DNA of 64,000 bases from Magnetofaba australis IT-1 (GCF_002109495.1 NZ_LVJN01000018.1:1-64000), one strand, 5' to 3'. Shown: positions 41,431 through 52,035, numbered from the stretch's first letter. Program-made: numbers and translations. The notes: generated by a model not told the origin, from the letters alone.

Positions 41431-44220
41431 TCAGTAGACGCCCGGTTCCAGATCCAGCACATGACCGCCTGTGGCGGCGCCAGAGCCCGAGGCGCCCGGA
41501 GTCGGCGCGCCGTGGGGCGTTACACTGCCGCCCCAGCTGGGCACGCCGGGAGTCGCCGCCACGCCCTGAGAGCGCACATCGCCCTTCTTGAAAGCTTCCA
41601 ACACCACCCGCTTGGTCTGATCGGTGAGCGGTCCGCCGGTGGCGCCATCCACAGATTCCAAATAGATGCCGTCGGGCACCGGGAAGTCGGTGCGCGGCTG
41701 GTCGGCCAGGGCGGACTTCATGTAATCGGTCCAGATCGGCAGCGCCGCGCGTGAGCCGGTCTCTTTGTATCCGAGCGGCTTGTAGTCGTCGCGGCCCACC
41801 CACACGGCGGTGACCAGGGAGGGGGCAAAGCCCAGGAACCAGGCGTCGCGCAGGTCGTTGGTGGTGCCGGTTTTGCCCGCCACGGGGCGATTGAGCACCC
41901 GCGCGCGACGACCGGTGCCGTGGGTGATCACCCCTTTGAGGATGCTGGTGACTTGATAGGCCACCTCCGAGGAGATCACCTGCTGGCCAAACGGTGAAGC
42001 GTTTTTCACGTCTTCGTCGGTGGAGGGGTCGTCATCGCCCTCTTCAGGCGGCTCCGCCGCAGGTTGGGAGGCGGCAAAGGCGCTGTGCAGCAGGTCGGCG
42101 GGGGCGTCGCTGCGCGGCTCCTGATGGCACAACAGGCAGTCGCCGCCGCCATGGCGGTAGACGGTGCGGCCCAGCGGATCCTGCACGCGGGCGATGTAGA
42201 CCGGTTTGACCAACTTGCCGCCATTGGCGAACACCGCATAGGCGCTGGCCATCTGCAGCGGCGAGAAGCCGATGGTGCCCAGCGCCAGGGAGAGCTCCTG
42301 TTGGCCTTCGGGGATGGTCAGGCCGAAGCGGTCGGCCATGGCCACCACCTGATCGATGCCCAGCTGCTTGAGCAGGCGAATGGTGACCAGGTTGCGCGAG
42401 TGCTCCAGCGCCACGCGCAGGGTGGTGGGGCCATAGAAGACGCGCTCGTAGTTCTCCGCCTTCCAGATTTTGGTCTCGCCGGTGAGCGGGTCGCGATAGG
42501 GCACCGGCATGGGGCTGTCATCAACCCGACTGGTGGGGTTGTAGCCATTGGCCATGGCGGTGGCGTAGACAATGGGCTTGAACGACGAACCAGGCAGGCG
42601 GCGGCCCTGGGTGGCGCGGTTGAACTCGCTGATGGCGAAGTCGTAGCCGCCCACCATGGCCAGCACCTGACCGGTGTGGGGGTCGAGGCTGACCAATGCG
42701 GCCTCGGCGTCGGGCTCTTGGGCTAGGGTGATGATTTCGTCAACCTTGGGCTCGTTCGGCTGTGCGGGGGCGACGTCGCCCTTTTTGCGCGGGGCTGGCG
42801 GCGCGATGCGGCGCTCAATATCCAGCAACACCACATCCCCCGCTTTCAGCACTTGCGACACGCGTTTGATGGTGGGGCCCAGGTAGCGTTTTTCGGTGCG
42901 CTGCTCTCGCGCCCATTTGACTCCAGGCAGGCCCAGCGCCACGGTTTTGCCGTCGGCCAGCAGCAGTTTGGCCGCGCCCTTGGCGCCGCCGCTTACCGAC
43001 AGCGTGAGCGCCTTGTAATAGCCGGAGGGCGAGCGCGGCTCTTCCGCCACGGATTCGCGCCATTTGGCCTGGGCTGCGGCGGTGGGCGCGCCACCCAGCT
43101 CCTCCAGCGGGCCGCGATAGCCATGGCGGTCGTTATACTCCAGCAAGCCCTGTTTGACCGCCGCTTGCGCCGCGCGCTGCTTGACCGGGTCCAGCGAGGT
43201 GTAGACGTCCAGGCCGCCGCGATAGAGGCGGCGGGAGCCCCACTCCTCCTGCAGCTTGCGGCGCACATGCTCCAGATAGTGCGGCGCCACCTGTTCCAGG
43301 GGCGGCTTCGGACGCGCCAGTCCCAGCGGCTCCTGTTTCCACTTCTGCGCCTCGGCGGCGGTGATGAGCTGGAGCTCCGCCATGCGATCCAGGACTACCC
43401 CCTGGCGCTTGCGCGCGGCTTCCGGGTGGCGCCAGGGATCGTAGTGGCTGGGCGCTTTGGGTAGACCCGCCAACAGGGCGATCTGCCCCATATTCAATTC
43501 GGAGACGTCGCGGTCAAAATAGAGCCGTGAAGCCGACGCCACGCCATAGGCGCCCGCGCCCAGATAGATCTGGTTGATGTAGAGCTCAAGGATGTCATCC
43601 TTGCCCAACTGCTGCTCCAGGCGGTAGGAGAGGATCGCCTCCTTGAGCTTGCGCACGTAGGTTTTGTCGCTGGAGAGGAGGAAGGTTTTGGCTACCTGCT
43701 GGGTGAGGGTGGAGCCGCCCTGCACAATGCGCCCGGCCTTGAGGTTGGTGACGAAGGCGCGGGCGATGCCCAGCGGATCGATGCCCAGTTTGGGGCGTGA
43801 ATAGTAGCGCGAATCCTCAATGGCGAGGACGGCGTCCAGCAGCTTCTTGGGGGTGTCTTCGAAGGGCAGGAATTGACGCCGTTCGATATAGAATTCGCCC
43901 AGCAGTTGATAGTCACGGGCGTAGACCCGGGTGATCAGGCTGGGCTGATAGTCGGTCAGGCTGTTGAGGGTGGGCAGATCGCGCGCATAGCGCAGATAGA
44001 GGCTGTAGCCAAACACGGCGACCACCGCGCCGATGACGACAAACAGCAACAACAGCCACTTGACCCAGCCCCAGCGACCGCGTTTGCGGGGCTTGGGCGC
44101 CTTTGGGCGGGCGTTGGGCGCATCGCTACGGGAGGCGGCGTCGGCGTTCATGGCGCGGGGGCGTCTCTTCTCGGGGGGGTTGCGATAGCTGTTGGCGGAT
44201 GGGCGTTTGGGCTTGCGCAC
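41431..44220 (-). CDS. mrcA: Penicillin-binding protein 1A (bifunctional glycosyltransferase/transpeptidase)
   Basis: 929 residues. A short basic cytoplasmic segment precedes one transmembrane helix (WLLLLFVVIGAVVAVFGYSLYL). The GT51 transglycosylase domain follows, with AIEDSRYYSRPKLGIDPLGIARA and GGSTLTQQVAKTFLL. The transpeptidase motifs are SSFK in GRRLPGSSFKPIVYA (about 548), EHSRNLV, and AGKTGTTND (about 780). It polymerises and cross-links peptidoglycan. The usual His in EDxxFxxH is absent (EDSRYYSRPKLG), a mild variation. Start GTG 44220 with AGAAGAG upstream; ATG 44151 is an alternative. Transcribed divergently from the AMIN gene. Confidence 0.95.
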   Translation of the reverse strand: MRKPKRPSANSYRNPPEKRRPRAMNADAASRSDAPNARPKAPKPRKRGRWGWVKWLLLLFVVIGAVVAVFGYSLYLRYARDLPTLNSLTDYQPSLITRVYARDYQLLGEFYIERRQFLPFEDTPKKLLDAVLAIEDSRYYSRPKLGIDPLGIARAFVTNLKAGRIVQGGSTLTQQVAKTFLLSSDKTYVRKLKEAILSYRLEQQLGKDDILELYINQIYLGAGAYGVASASRLYFDRDVSELNMGQIALLAGLPKAPSHYDPWRHPEAARKRQGVVLDRMAELQLITAAEAQKWKQEPLGLARPKPPLEQVAPHYLEHVRRKLQEEWGSRRLYRGGLDVYTSLDPVKQRAAQAAVKQGLLEYNDRHGYRGPLEELGGAPTAAAQAKWRESVAEEPRSPSGYYKALTLSVSGGAKGAAKLLLADGKTVALGLPGVKWAREQRTEKRYLGPTIKRVSQVLKAGDVVLLDIERRIAPPAPRKKGDVAPAQPNEPKVDEIITLAQEPDAEAALVSLDPHTGQVLAMVGGYDFAISEFNRATQGRRLPGSSFKPIVYATAMANGYNPTSRVDDSPMPVPYRDPLTGETKIWKAENYERVFYGPTTLRVALEHSRNLVTIRLLKQLGIDQVVAMADRFGLTIPEGQQELSLALGTIGFSPLQMASAYAVFANGGKLVKPVYIARVQDPLGRTVYRHGGGDCLLCHQEPRSDAPADLLHSAFAASQPAAEPPEEGDDDPSTDEDVKNASPFGQQVISSEVAYQVTSILKGVITHGTGRRARVLNRPVAGKTGTTNDLRDAWFLGFAPSLVTAVWVGRDDYKPLGYKETGSRAALPIWTDYMKSALADQPRTDFPVPDGIYLESVDGATGGPLTDQTKRVVLEAFKKGDVRSQGVAATPGVPSWGGSVTPHGAPTPGASGSGAATGGHVLDLEPGVY

Positions 44221-44377
44221 AACTCTTCTGTCGTCGGTTCGGGGCGCTCAAATGATCCGCCTGTCCAGCGCGCGGCGCCCAGGTAGGCTTGATCTTTTTG
44301 ACTAAAAAGCTCAGTTTACTCCCATCCTGTCTCAGGATCATGGAAAAATCGTTGTGATAAGTGGGAGCGCAGGACGC

Positions 44378-45442
44378 ATGTTGGGTTCCATCATGGGAGT
44401 CGTTGTGGCGTTGAGCGTCACTCTGTTTGTCGGCGGGGCGGCGCACGCGCAATCCCCCGCCGCCGCCGCGACCGATGGGGCGCTGCTGACGCTGGAGCGA
44501 CAGGCGCGCAGTGATGGCGTGGTCTGGCGGCTCAAAGGCAGCGCCAAGAGCGCCTGTCAGGCGAGGGTTTCCGAACGCCCAGCGGTGGTGACGGCGCACT
44601 GTCCCCACGGGCGCTGGGCGCAGACCGGGAGCCTGTCCGCCAGCAACGCCGCGCCGGGCTTGCTGCGCACCCAGGGCGCCGATGGCGCGCATCTGCGCAT
44701 TGAGGGTGGTTCGCTTTGGCGCTTGTCCCTGGCGCAGCGCAACGGCGATCTGAGCGTGCGCGCCGAGCGCGTGGCGGCGACTCCCTCTGCAATGCGCAGC
44801 GCAACTCCGCAGCTGCTGGACGCCTATGTTTCCTATGGCGAGGATCGCGCCGCGCGCATTCACCTCATCGCCGATGGCCGCTTGCCCGATCCGCGCGTGA
44901 TGCGGGTGGGGGAGCCGCCGCAACTGGTGTTGGACTATCCCGGGCTGCGCAGCACGCTGCCGCCCACGCGCTTTCCAGTGGCGGCGCTGGATCTGGAGGA
45001 GGCCCTCATCGCCGCCACCGATCGCGGCGTGCGACTGGCGGCGCGAGTGACCGGCCCCGATGTGGGCTATCGCATCGACAACCACCCCAAGCGACAGATT
45101 ATCACCCTGTTCTCGGCGGGGCATGATGTCGGCTTGGCGCCGCGTCTGGACCCTCAGGCGACGGCGCGCGCGGCGGCGCAGGCCAAGGCGCAGGCCGCGC
45201 CTGCAGCAGCGCAGCGACTGACGCTGGAGTTCCAAGGCGCCAAACTGGCCAACGCCCTCAAGCTGGTGGCCGCCAGCGGCGAAATCGAGCTGAAGCTGCC
45301 ATCGGGGTTGGATCAATCGGTGAGCGCCAAACTGGTGGACGTCACCCCGCTGCAGGGGGTGGATCGTCTGTTGGATCAGACCGGCTATCGGCGCGAACCG
45401 GCGGGCGAGGGCGCTTGGCGGGTGGTTCCGCAAGCGCGATAA
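44378..45442 (+). CDS. Exported AMIN + STN (secretin N-terminal) protein, PilQ-like without a secretin pore
   Basis: About 354 residues from ATG 44378; GTG 44354 is an alternative. A signal peptide (SIMGVVVALSVTLFVGGAAHAQ) leads to an AMIN-type beta domain (LLDAYVSYGEDRAARIHLIADGRLPDPRVM; PPQLVLDYPGLRSTLP; RVTGPDVGYRIDNHPKRQIITLF). After an Ala-rich linker comes an STN domain (RLTLEFQGAKLANALKLVAASGEIELKLP..VSAKLVDVTPLQGVDRLLDQTG), then the stop. This is the N-terminal layout of PilQ without the secretin barrel. aroB follows 45 bp on, echoing the classical pilQ-aroK-aroB order, but pilMNOP and aroK are missing. Likely periplasmic and peptidoglycan-binding. Confidence 0.7.
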   Translation: MLGSIMGVVVALSVTLFVGGAAHAQSPAAAATDGALLTLERQARSDGVVWRLKGSAKSACQARVSERPAVVTAHCPHGRWAQTGSLSASNAAPGLLRTQGADGAHLRIEGGSLWRLSLAQRNGDLSVRAERVAATPSAMRSATPQLLDAYVSYGEDRAARIHLIADGRLPDPRVMRVGEPPQLVLDYPGLRSTLPPTRFPVAALDLEEALIAATDRGVRLAARVTGPDVGYRIDNHPKRQIITLFSAGHDVGLAPRLDPQATARAAAQAKAQAAPAAAQRLTLEFQGAKLANALKLVAASGEIELKLPSGLDQSVSAKLVDVTPLQGVDRLLDQTGYRREPAGEGAWRVVPQAR

Positions 45443-45487
45443 GGCGGCGCAGTTCGGCGCGCAGCGGCGCGTCATCAGGAGTCAGGC

Positions 45488-46585
45488 ATGGGTGTTTTGA
45501 ACAGTTTGCAGGTGGATTTGGGCGCGCGCAGCTACCCCATTGAGATCGGGCAGGGGTTGCTGGACGGTCTGGGCGACGGGCTCAAGCCGCTGCTCAAAGG
45601 GCGGCAGATGGCGGTGCTCACCACCGAGACGGTGGCCCCGCTCTATCTTGAGCGCGCACAGGCGTCCCTGACCGCCGCCGGGTTTGACGTCACCCCCATC
45701 ATTCTGCCCGATGGCGAGACCAGCAAAAGCTGGCAGGCCCTCAATCAGGTGTTCGACGTGCTGATTGGGGCGCGCTTCGAGCGGTCGTCCACGGTTGTGG
45801 CGCTGGGCGGCGGGGTGATCGGCGACCTCTCCGGCTTTGCCGCCGCCTCGCTGCTGCGCGGGGTCAATTTCGTGCAGGTTCCCACCACGCTGCTGTCGCA
45901 AGTGGACAGCTCGGTGGGGGGCAAGACCGGCATCAACCATCCGTTAGGCAAGAACCTCATCGGCGCCTTCTATCAACCCAAGAAGGTGACCATCGACATC
46001 GACACTCTGCGCACCCTGCCGCGCCGTGAGCTGCTGGCGGGGCTGGCGGAGGTGATCAAGTACGGCATCATCTGGGATGCGGAACTGTTCGCCCGTTTGG
46101 AGCGCGATCTGGACGCCTTCCTGGCGTTGGAGCCCACCGTGGTCGCCGAGGTGATTCACCGCTGCTGCGCCATCAAGGCGGAGGTGGTGAGCGCCGACGA
46201 GCGCGAGGCGGGCCAGCGCGCGCTGCTCAATTTGGGGCACACCTTTGGTCACGCCATTGAGAATCTGGCCGGTTATGGCGAGATCCTGCACGGCGAGGCG
46301 GTGGCCATTGGCATGGTGATGGCGGCGGATCTATCCCACTGGCTCAAGCTCTGTCCGGGCAATGACGTGGCGCGCATCCGCGAGCTGGTCGAGCGCGCCG
46401 GGCTGCCGCTGCACGCGCCCAAACATGCGGTGGAGGCGTATATGGACGCCATGAGCCGCGATAAGAAGGTGGAGGCGGGGGTGATGCGCTTTGTGCTCAT
46501 GCGCGGCATCGGTTCGGCCATGATCAGCAGTGATGTGGACGCCGCCGTCACCCGTCAGGTGATCGAAGCCTACGCGGTGGCGTAA
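45488..46585 (+). CDS. aroB: 3-dehydroquinate synthase
   Basis: 365 residues. VALGGGVIGDLSGFAAASLLRGVNFVQVPTTLLSQVDSSVGGKTGINHPLGKNLIGAFYQP is the diagnostic NAD- and metal-binding region. LNLGHTFGHAIE supplies a metal-binding histidine, with further His in LHGEAVAIGM. It makes 3-dehydroquinate from DAHP, the second shikimate step. The partner aroK usually just upstream is absent here. Confidence 0.97.
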   Translation: MGVLNSLQVDLGARSYPIEIGQGLLDGLGDGLKPLLKGRQMAVLTTETVAPLYLERAQASLTAAGFDVTPIILPDGETSKSWQALNQVFDVLIGARFERSSTVVALGGGVIGDLSGFAAASLLRGVNFVQVPTTLLSQVDSSVGGKTGINHPLGKNLIGAFYQPKKVTIDIDTLRTLPRRELLAGLAEVIKYGIIWDAELFARLERDLDAFLALEPTVVAEVIHRCCAIKAEVVSADEREAGQRALLNLGHTFGHAIENLAGYGEILHGEAVAIGMVMAADLSHWLKLCPGNDVARIRELVERAGLPLHAPKHAVEAYMDAMSRDKKVEAGVMRFVLMRGIGSAMISSDVDAAVTRQVIEAYAVA

Positions 46586-46605
46586 GCGGCGTTTGATTCG
46601 CAGCC

Positions 46606-46878
46606 ATGGCCACGACGCGCACCCGTCACACCTCGCTGATTCCCAACGCCGAGAAGGTGGTGGCGCTGCTGCGCAAGGCGGGGTATAAGCCGCATCCTGG
46701 GCCCATCGATGGGCGCGGCGGGCGCGGCGCGCTGCGCATCAAGATCGTCGCCCAACCCAACCGCACCCGCATCATCGTCAGCGGCGGCGGCGCCCAGGAG
46801 ATCTACCTCTATGGGCCGGTTGATCTGCAACAACTGTTTGAGATTCTACCGCAGGCGCGCTTTGAGTCCGGTGAGTAG
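46606..46878 (+). CDS. Hypothetical protein, 90 residues
   Basis: Starts MATTRTRHTSLIPNAEKVVALLRKAGYKPHPGP, then strands RIKIVAQPNRTRIIVSGGGAQEIYLYG and a closing helix LQQLFEILPQARFE. Composition is that of a small folded alpha/beta protein with basic N-terminus. No family assigned with confidence. It lies 20 bp downstream of aroB on the same strand, so is probably cotranscribed. Confidence 0.65.
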   Translation: MATTRTRHTSLIPNAEKVVALLRKAGYKPHPGPIDGRGGRGALRIKIVAQPNRTRIIVSGGGAQEIYLYGPVDLQQLFEILPQARFESGE

Positions 46879-46996
46879 GGCGGGGCGGGGCGAATTCCCA
46901 TTGAAGCGCGCCCGCGCTTGATCAATAATCCGAGTTTTGGCCGCGGCCGAGGCGGGGCGCGGCGTTTTCGACAAACACCAAATGGAAGGGGCGTGA

Positions 46997-48325
<1,329 letters not shown>

Positions 48326-48352
48326 GCGGGCTGATCCATAGGCAGTGCGCAG

Positions 48353-48372
48353 AGCCCGTCCCAGGACGGGCT
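48353..48372 (+). terminator. Hairpin after purA
   Basis: AGCCCGTCC-ca-GGACGGGCT, followed by TTGCCGTTT rather than a continuous T-run. Probable but not strong terminator. Confidence 0.5.
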
Positions 48373-48407
48373 TTGCCGTTTCCGTTCTCTGCGCCGTTTG
48401 TGACCGT

Positions 48408-49676
48408 ATGACCCCTTTTGCGCCCGATCCCCTGTTTGCTGGACTGACCCGCTATGCGGTGGGCGGCGCCGTGCGCGACGCGCTGTTGGGGCGGCCGGTG
48501 AAGGATCGCGACTGGCTGATCGTCGGCGCCACGCCACAGATGCTGCTGGATCGTGGCTTTAAGCAAGTGGGGGCGGCGTTTCCGGTGTTTCTGCACCCCC
48601 ACAGCGGCGAGGAGTGCGCCCTGGCGCGGCGCGAGCGCAAGAGTGGGCCGGGGTATACGGGGTTTGAGACCGAATTCGGCCCCGAGGTGACGCTGGAGGA
48701 GGATCTGGCGCGGCGCGATCTGACCATCAACGCCATGGCGCTGGATGCTGATGGGAGCCTTATCGACCCCTATGGCGGCGCGCAGGACATCCAGGCGCGG
48801 CGTCTGCGCCACGTCTCCGATGCGTTTGCGGAGGATCCGCTGCGGCTGTTCCGGCTGGGGCGATTTCTGGCGCGGTTCGCCGACCTGGGGTTTGCCGTGG
48901 ACCCGGCCACAGAGGCGCTGTGTGGCGAATTGGCGGCCTCTGGCGAACTGGCGCATCTGAGCCCGGAGCGGGTGTGGCGGGAGCTGCAACTGACGTTGGA
49001 GGCGGTGGATCCGGCGGCGGGTATCGAACTTCTCGCCCGCGTCGGCGGGCTGGACCATTGGCTGCCGGAGTTGCTGGCGCTGCAAGGTCAGACGCAGCCG
49101 CCCAAATACCACCCAGAAGGGGACGCCTGGACCCATACGCTGTTGGCGCTGAAGAGCATCTGTGCGCTCACGCCCGACCCGGTGGCGCGCTTTGCGGTGC
49201 TGGTGCATGATCTGGGCAAGGGGCTGACGCCGCCCGAGTTGCTGCCCTCCCATCGGGGGCATGAGATCAGCGGCGTGCCGTTGGCCGAGGCGGTGTGTGA
49301 GCGGCTGCGCGCGCCCACGGCGTATCGCGATCTGGCGCGTCTGACCGTACGCTGGCATCTGTTGGGGCATCGCTGCGCCGAGCTGCGGCCCGGCACGGTG
49401 GTGGATTTGCTCGACAGTTGTGACGCCCTGCGCAAACCGGAACGATTCATCCTGTTTACCCTCTGCTGCGAGGCCGATGCGCGGGGGCGGGGCGAGAGTG
49501 GGACACAAACGCCTTATGTTGCGGGTGAATTTTTCCGAAAAGCATTATCAGCCTGTCTGGCGATTGATGTTTCTGAGATTTTGGCGCGCGGCGTGCAAGG
49601 CAAGGCCGTAGGCGAAGCGTTGCGTCAGAAGCGTGTCGCTGTGGTGCGTGAATTGCGCGCCTCCATGACGCTCTAG
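48408..49676 (+). CDS. cca: tRNA nucleotidyltransferase (CCA-adding enzyme) with HD domain
   Basis: 422 residues. The nucleotidyltransferase motif is GGAVRDALLGRPVKDRDW (class II pol-beta DxD, here DRDW), followed by RRERKSGPGYTGFE, RRDLTINAMALD and the arm region DPLRLFRLGRFLARF. The C-terminal half has HPEGDAWTHTLLAL and LVHDLGKG, an HD phosphohydrolase domain as in E. coli Cca. It adds or repairs 3' CCA on tRNA. The ATG at 48408 is chosen; the frame is open to 48345 but that segment is unconserved. Confidence 0.95.
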   Translation: MTPFAPDPLFAGLTRYAVGGAVRDALLGRPVKDRDWLIVGATPQMLLDRGFKQVGAAFPVFLHPHSGEECALARRERKSGPGYTGFETEFGPEVTLEEDLARRDLTINAMALDADGSLIDPYGGAQDIQARRLRHVSDAFAEDPLRLFRLGRFLARFADLGFAVDPATEALCGELAASGELAHLSPERVWRELQLTLEAVDPAAGIELLARVGGLDHWLPELLALQGQTQPPKYHPEGDAWTHTLLALKSICALTPDPVARFAVLVHDLGKGLTPPELLPSHRGHEISGVPLAEAVCERLRAPTAYRDLARLTVRWHLLGHRCAELRPGTVVDLLDSCDALRKPERFILFTLCCEADARGRGESGTQTPYVAGEFFRKALSACLAIDVSEILARGVQGKAVGEALRQKRVAVVRELRASMTL

Positions 49677-49777
49677 CAGGCGTCGGAGACTGTACGGCGC
49701 AACAGACTTTGGCCGGTCCGAAGCGCGGCGTGGGGCCGTCGGTTTTGACGCCGAGAGATGCGTGAAGGTGTGGGCAG

Positions 49778-50101
49778 ATGTCCGATAAAGAACAAAAAGA
49801 GATGCTCCTGAAGTTCGTGGTCGAGTTCGACAAGCGATTCACGGCCATCGAAGAGGAGATCGTCGAGCTGAAAACCAAGCTCGAGGAGATGGGCTCCCAA
49901 GGCGCGGCCAACCCCGAAGAGTGGGATAAGCTCAACCGCAACCTCAAGGACGTCTCCGAATCCCTGGTGCGCGCCAACAAGCATCAGGGGCAGTTGGAAA
50001 AGCGGGTGGAAGTGGTCAAAAACGACTCCAGCTCCGGCTTGGTGGTGAGCGTGGCCATTTTTACCATTCTGTTTATCATCTCGCTGTTTATCCGCGCTTA
50101 A
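49778..50101 (+). CDS. Small tail-anchored coiled-coil protein
   Basis: 107 residues, not recognised. Residues 5-80 are highly charged with heptad spacing (LLKFVVEFDKRFTAIEEEIVELKTKLEEM; LNRNLKDVSESLVRAN), predicting a coiled coil. The last 20 form one transmembrane helix (GLVVSVAIFTILFIISLF) ending in RA, so it is likely anchored by its C-terminus with the coil in the cytoplasm. A membrane-scaffold role is a guess. It follows cca by 101 bp. Confidence 0.7.
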   Translation: MSDKEQKEMLLKFVVEFDKRFTAIEEEIVELKTKLEEMGSQGAANPEEWDKLNRNLKDVSESLVRANKHQGQLEKRVEVVKNDSSSGLVVSVAIFTILFIISLFIRA

Positions 50102-50221
50102 TTCGATATTCATCGTCTGCGTCCGCCCGACGCGGACCAGCCGGCGCATTGCTCCCCACAGCCTGCTGCGCTAGCATGATGGCCAAACTCCCGCATCGCG
50201 CCATCCTTGCCATCGCCTCTC

Positions 50222-50578
50222 ATGTCCGCAACCGATTCCGACGACGACAAACCGCAACTCTCTGACGCCTTGGCGAATCTGGCCAATACATTGGATCAGT
50301 GGTCCGAACCCAATAGCCAATTGGCCAGGCTGCGTGAACGCCGCGCCCGCGCCAAACAGAACGCCCCTGCGCGCCCGGCGGCGCCGTCGGCGACGCCGGA
50401 TGACGTCATCGACTGGATGGCGGGCGACGACAATATGGGCGACTGGGAGGCGCTGGAAGCGGACCTGGCGCAGCGCGCCGACATCACCGGCAAACGCGCC
50501 GACGGCTCCGTTGACGAGGCTTCTGACGGACCCGCTGTCGACGACGATGTTGCAGACCCCAACCCAAAGCAGGATTGA
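50222..50578 (+). CDS. Hypothetical acidic protein upstream of nfo
   Basis: 118 residues from ATG 50222; a TTG at 50207 is in frame. LSDALANLANTLDQWSEPNSQLARLRERRARAKQ is helical and basic, and the remainder is Asp-rich and disordered (TPDDVIDWMAGDDNMGDWEALEADLAQ). No family recognised. The stop is 3 bp before nfo's ATG, so it is translationally close to nfo and likely in its operon. Confidence 0.6.
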   Translation: MSATDSDDDKPQLSDALANLANTLDQWSEPNSQLARLRERRARAKQNAPARPAAPSATPDDVIDWMAGDDNMGDWEALEADLAQRADITGKRADGSVDEASDGPAVDDDVADPNPKQD

Positions 50579-50581
50579 TCC

Positions 50582-51430
50582 ATGAAGTATATCGGAGCTC
50601 ACGTGAGCGCCTCCGGCGGCGTGCGCAACGCCCCGCTGAACGCGACCAAAATCGGCGCCAAGGCGTTCGCCCTGTTCACCAAGAATCAGCGTCAGTGGAC
50701 GGCCAAACCCTACGAGCAGGCGGAGATCGACGCCTTCAAGCAGAATCTGGCCGATGGCGGCTTCGCCCCGGAGCATGTGCTGGCCCACGACAGCTATCTG
50801 ATCAATCTGGGGCACCCGGAGCCCGAGGCGCGGGAGAAGTCGCTCACCGCCTTCATCGACGAGATGAGCCGCTGCGCCCAGTTGGGATTGGATCGGCTCA
50901 ATTTCCATCCCGGCAGTCATCTGCGCAAAATCAGCGAGCAGGAGTGCATCGACAATATCGTCGCCAGCCTCAACACCGCGCTGGCGGAGGTGGAGGGGGT
51001 CAAAGCGGTGATCGAAAACACCGCCGGGCAGGGCTCCAACCTGGGGCATCGGTTTGAGCAGATCGCCGCCATCATCGACGGCGTAGAGGATAAAAGCCGG
51101 GTCGGGGTGTGCCTGGACACCTGCCACACCTTTACCGCCGGCTATGATCTGCGCACCGCCGAGGCCTACGCCCAGACCATGGACGAATTCGACCGCCTGA
51201 TCGGGTTCCAATACCTGATGGGGATGCACATCAACGACAGCAAGCCCGACTTGGGCGCACGGGTGGACCGCCACCACAGCATCGGCGAAGGTAAGCTGGG
51301 GATGGAGGCGTTTCGCCTGATAATGAACGACGCGCGGTTGGATGGCGTGCCCATGGTGCTGGAGACCATCGATGAGACCATCTGGCCCCAGGAGATCGAA
51401 CTGCTCTACAGTTTGCAGCAGGCGGCGTGA
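50582..51430 (+). CDS. nfo: Endonuclease IV (AP endonuclease)
   Basis: 282 residues, standard for Nfo. [18 protein letters not shown] at the N-terminus, [28 protein letters not shown] (metal Glu), [15 protein letters not shown] (metal His and Asp) and [26 protein letters not shown] (metal Asp and His) are the three-zinc endonuclease IV motifs. It cleaves DNA at abasic sites in base-excision repair. All catalytic ligands are visible. Confidence 0.98.
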   Translation: MKYIGAHVSASGGVRNAPLNATKIGAKAFALFTKNQRQWTAKPYEQAEIDAFKQNLADGGFAPEHVLAHDSYLINLGHPEPEAREKSLTAFIDEMSRCAQLGLDRLNFHPGSHLRKISEQECIDNIVASLNTALAEVEGVKAVIENTAGQGSNLGHRFEQIAAIIDGVEDKSRVGVCLDTCHTFTAGYDLRTAEAYAQTMDEFDRLIGFQYLMGMHINDSKPDLGARVDRHHSIGEGKLGMEAFRLIMNDARLDGVPMVLETIDETIWPQEIELLYSLQQAA

Positions 51431-51469
51431 TCCCCGGCAAAAAAAATCGCAGGATTGCAAAAAAAGTTC

Positions 51470-51497
51470 TCAAGCCGTTCAAGCGCGTCGCCGATAG
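51470..51497 (+). promoter_or_regulatory. Sigma-28 (FliA)-like promoter
   Basis: TCAAG at 51470-51474 and GCCGATAG at 51490-51497 are separated by 15 nt. They match the flagellar sigma-28 pattern (T(A/C)AAG - about 15 - GCCGATAA) except for the last base. The start of transcription would be near 51504, about 90 nt upstream of the 78-residue ORF at 51595. It is assigned by pattern only. Confidence 0.5.
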
Positions 51498-51594
51498 AGG
51501 GGATAGGGAAAAGGCCTATCAATGGCGCTTCGTCCGTCACCCATAATAAAAACAGACGGATGGCCGAAGGCCTCAGTAAAGTAGGAATGAGATC

Positions 51595-51831
51595 ATGAGC
51601 ATCTCAGCACTCAACGCCTGGACTGGCGGACGGGCCAGTGGGGGTGAACAGAAGGTAATGGCGAAAATCAAGCAGCAGTCCTCGGTGGTGCCCGATACCG
51701 TGCGTTCGCGCATGTATCAGGGGGAGGGGACGGCGGCGAGCTACACCAAAGGGTACGCCCGTAAGGCCACTTCCCTTGCGATTTCCGGCTCGCAGCTGTC
51801 GCGTGGACCGTTCTATCCCAAACCGCAGTAA
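51595..51831 (+). CDS. Small protein of unknown function behind a sigma-28-like promoter
   Basis: 78 residues, starting MSISALNAWTGGRASGGEQ and ending GPFYPKPQ. Ser/Gly/Lys-rich with basic pI; no membrane helix or signal peptide. AGGAATGAG stands just before the ATG. The middle (VVPDTVRSRMYQGEGTAASYTKGYARKAT) suggests a partially folded or secreted flagellar-type small protein, but no family was recognised. The promoter implies coexpression with late flagellar genes. Confidence 0.6.
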   Translation: MSISALNAWTGGRASGGEQKVMAKIKQQSSVVPDTVRSRMYQGEGTAASYTKGYARKATSLAISGSQLSRGPFYPKPQ

Positions 51832-51922
51832 TGCGGCTTTGAGTGGAACAGCGCCAGGAGCGATCCTTGGCGCGGCAAGGACGCTGCTTTTGTTGTGAAA
51901 TAGGAAGACTGAGCAGTCCAGA

Positions 51923-51965
51923 CCCTGGCGACCCGTTGTCGCCGGGGGTTTGGCGTTGCTTTTTC
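51923..51965 (+). terminator. Weak hairpin with downstream T-run
   Basis: CCCTGGCGAC-ccgtt-GTCGCCGGGGG followed after about 10 nt by TTTTT. Could terminate the 51595 transcript. Confidence 0.4.
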
Positions 51966-52005
51966 GCCGGGCGGCGGATTCCTCTGCTCAAGGCCCAAGC
52001 GCATC

Positions 52006-52035
52006 TTGACAGCGCGCCCCGCCCCCCGATAGATT
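52006..52035 (+). promoter_or_regulatory. Sigma-70-type promoter for the aminotransferase gene
   Basis: TTGACA (perfect -35, 52006-52011), an 18-bp GC-rich spacer, then TAGATT (-10, 52030-52035). It lies 38 bp upstream of the ATG at 52074. Confidence 0.5.
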
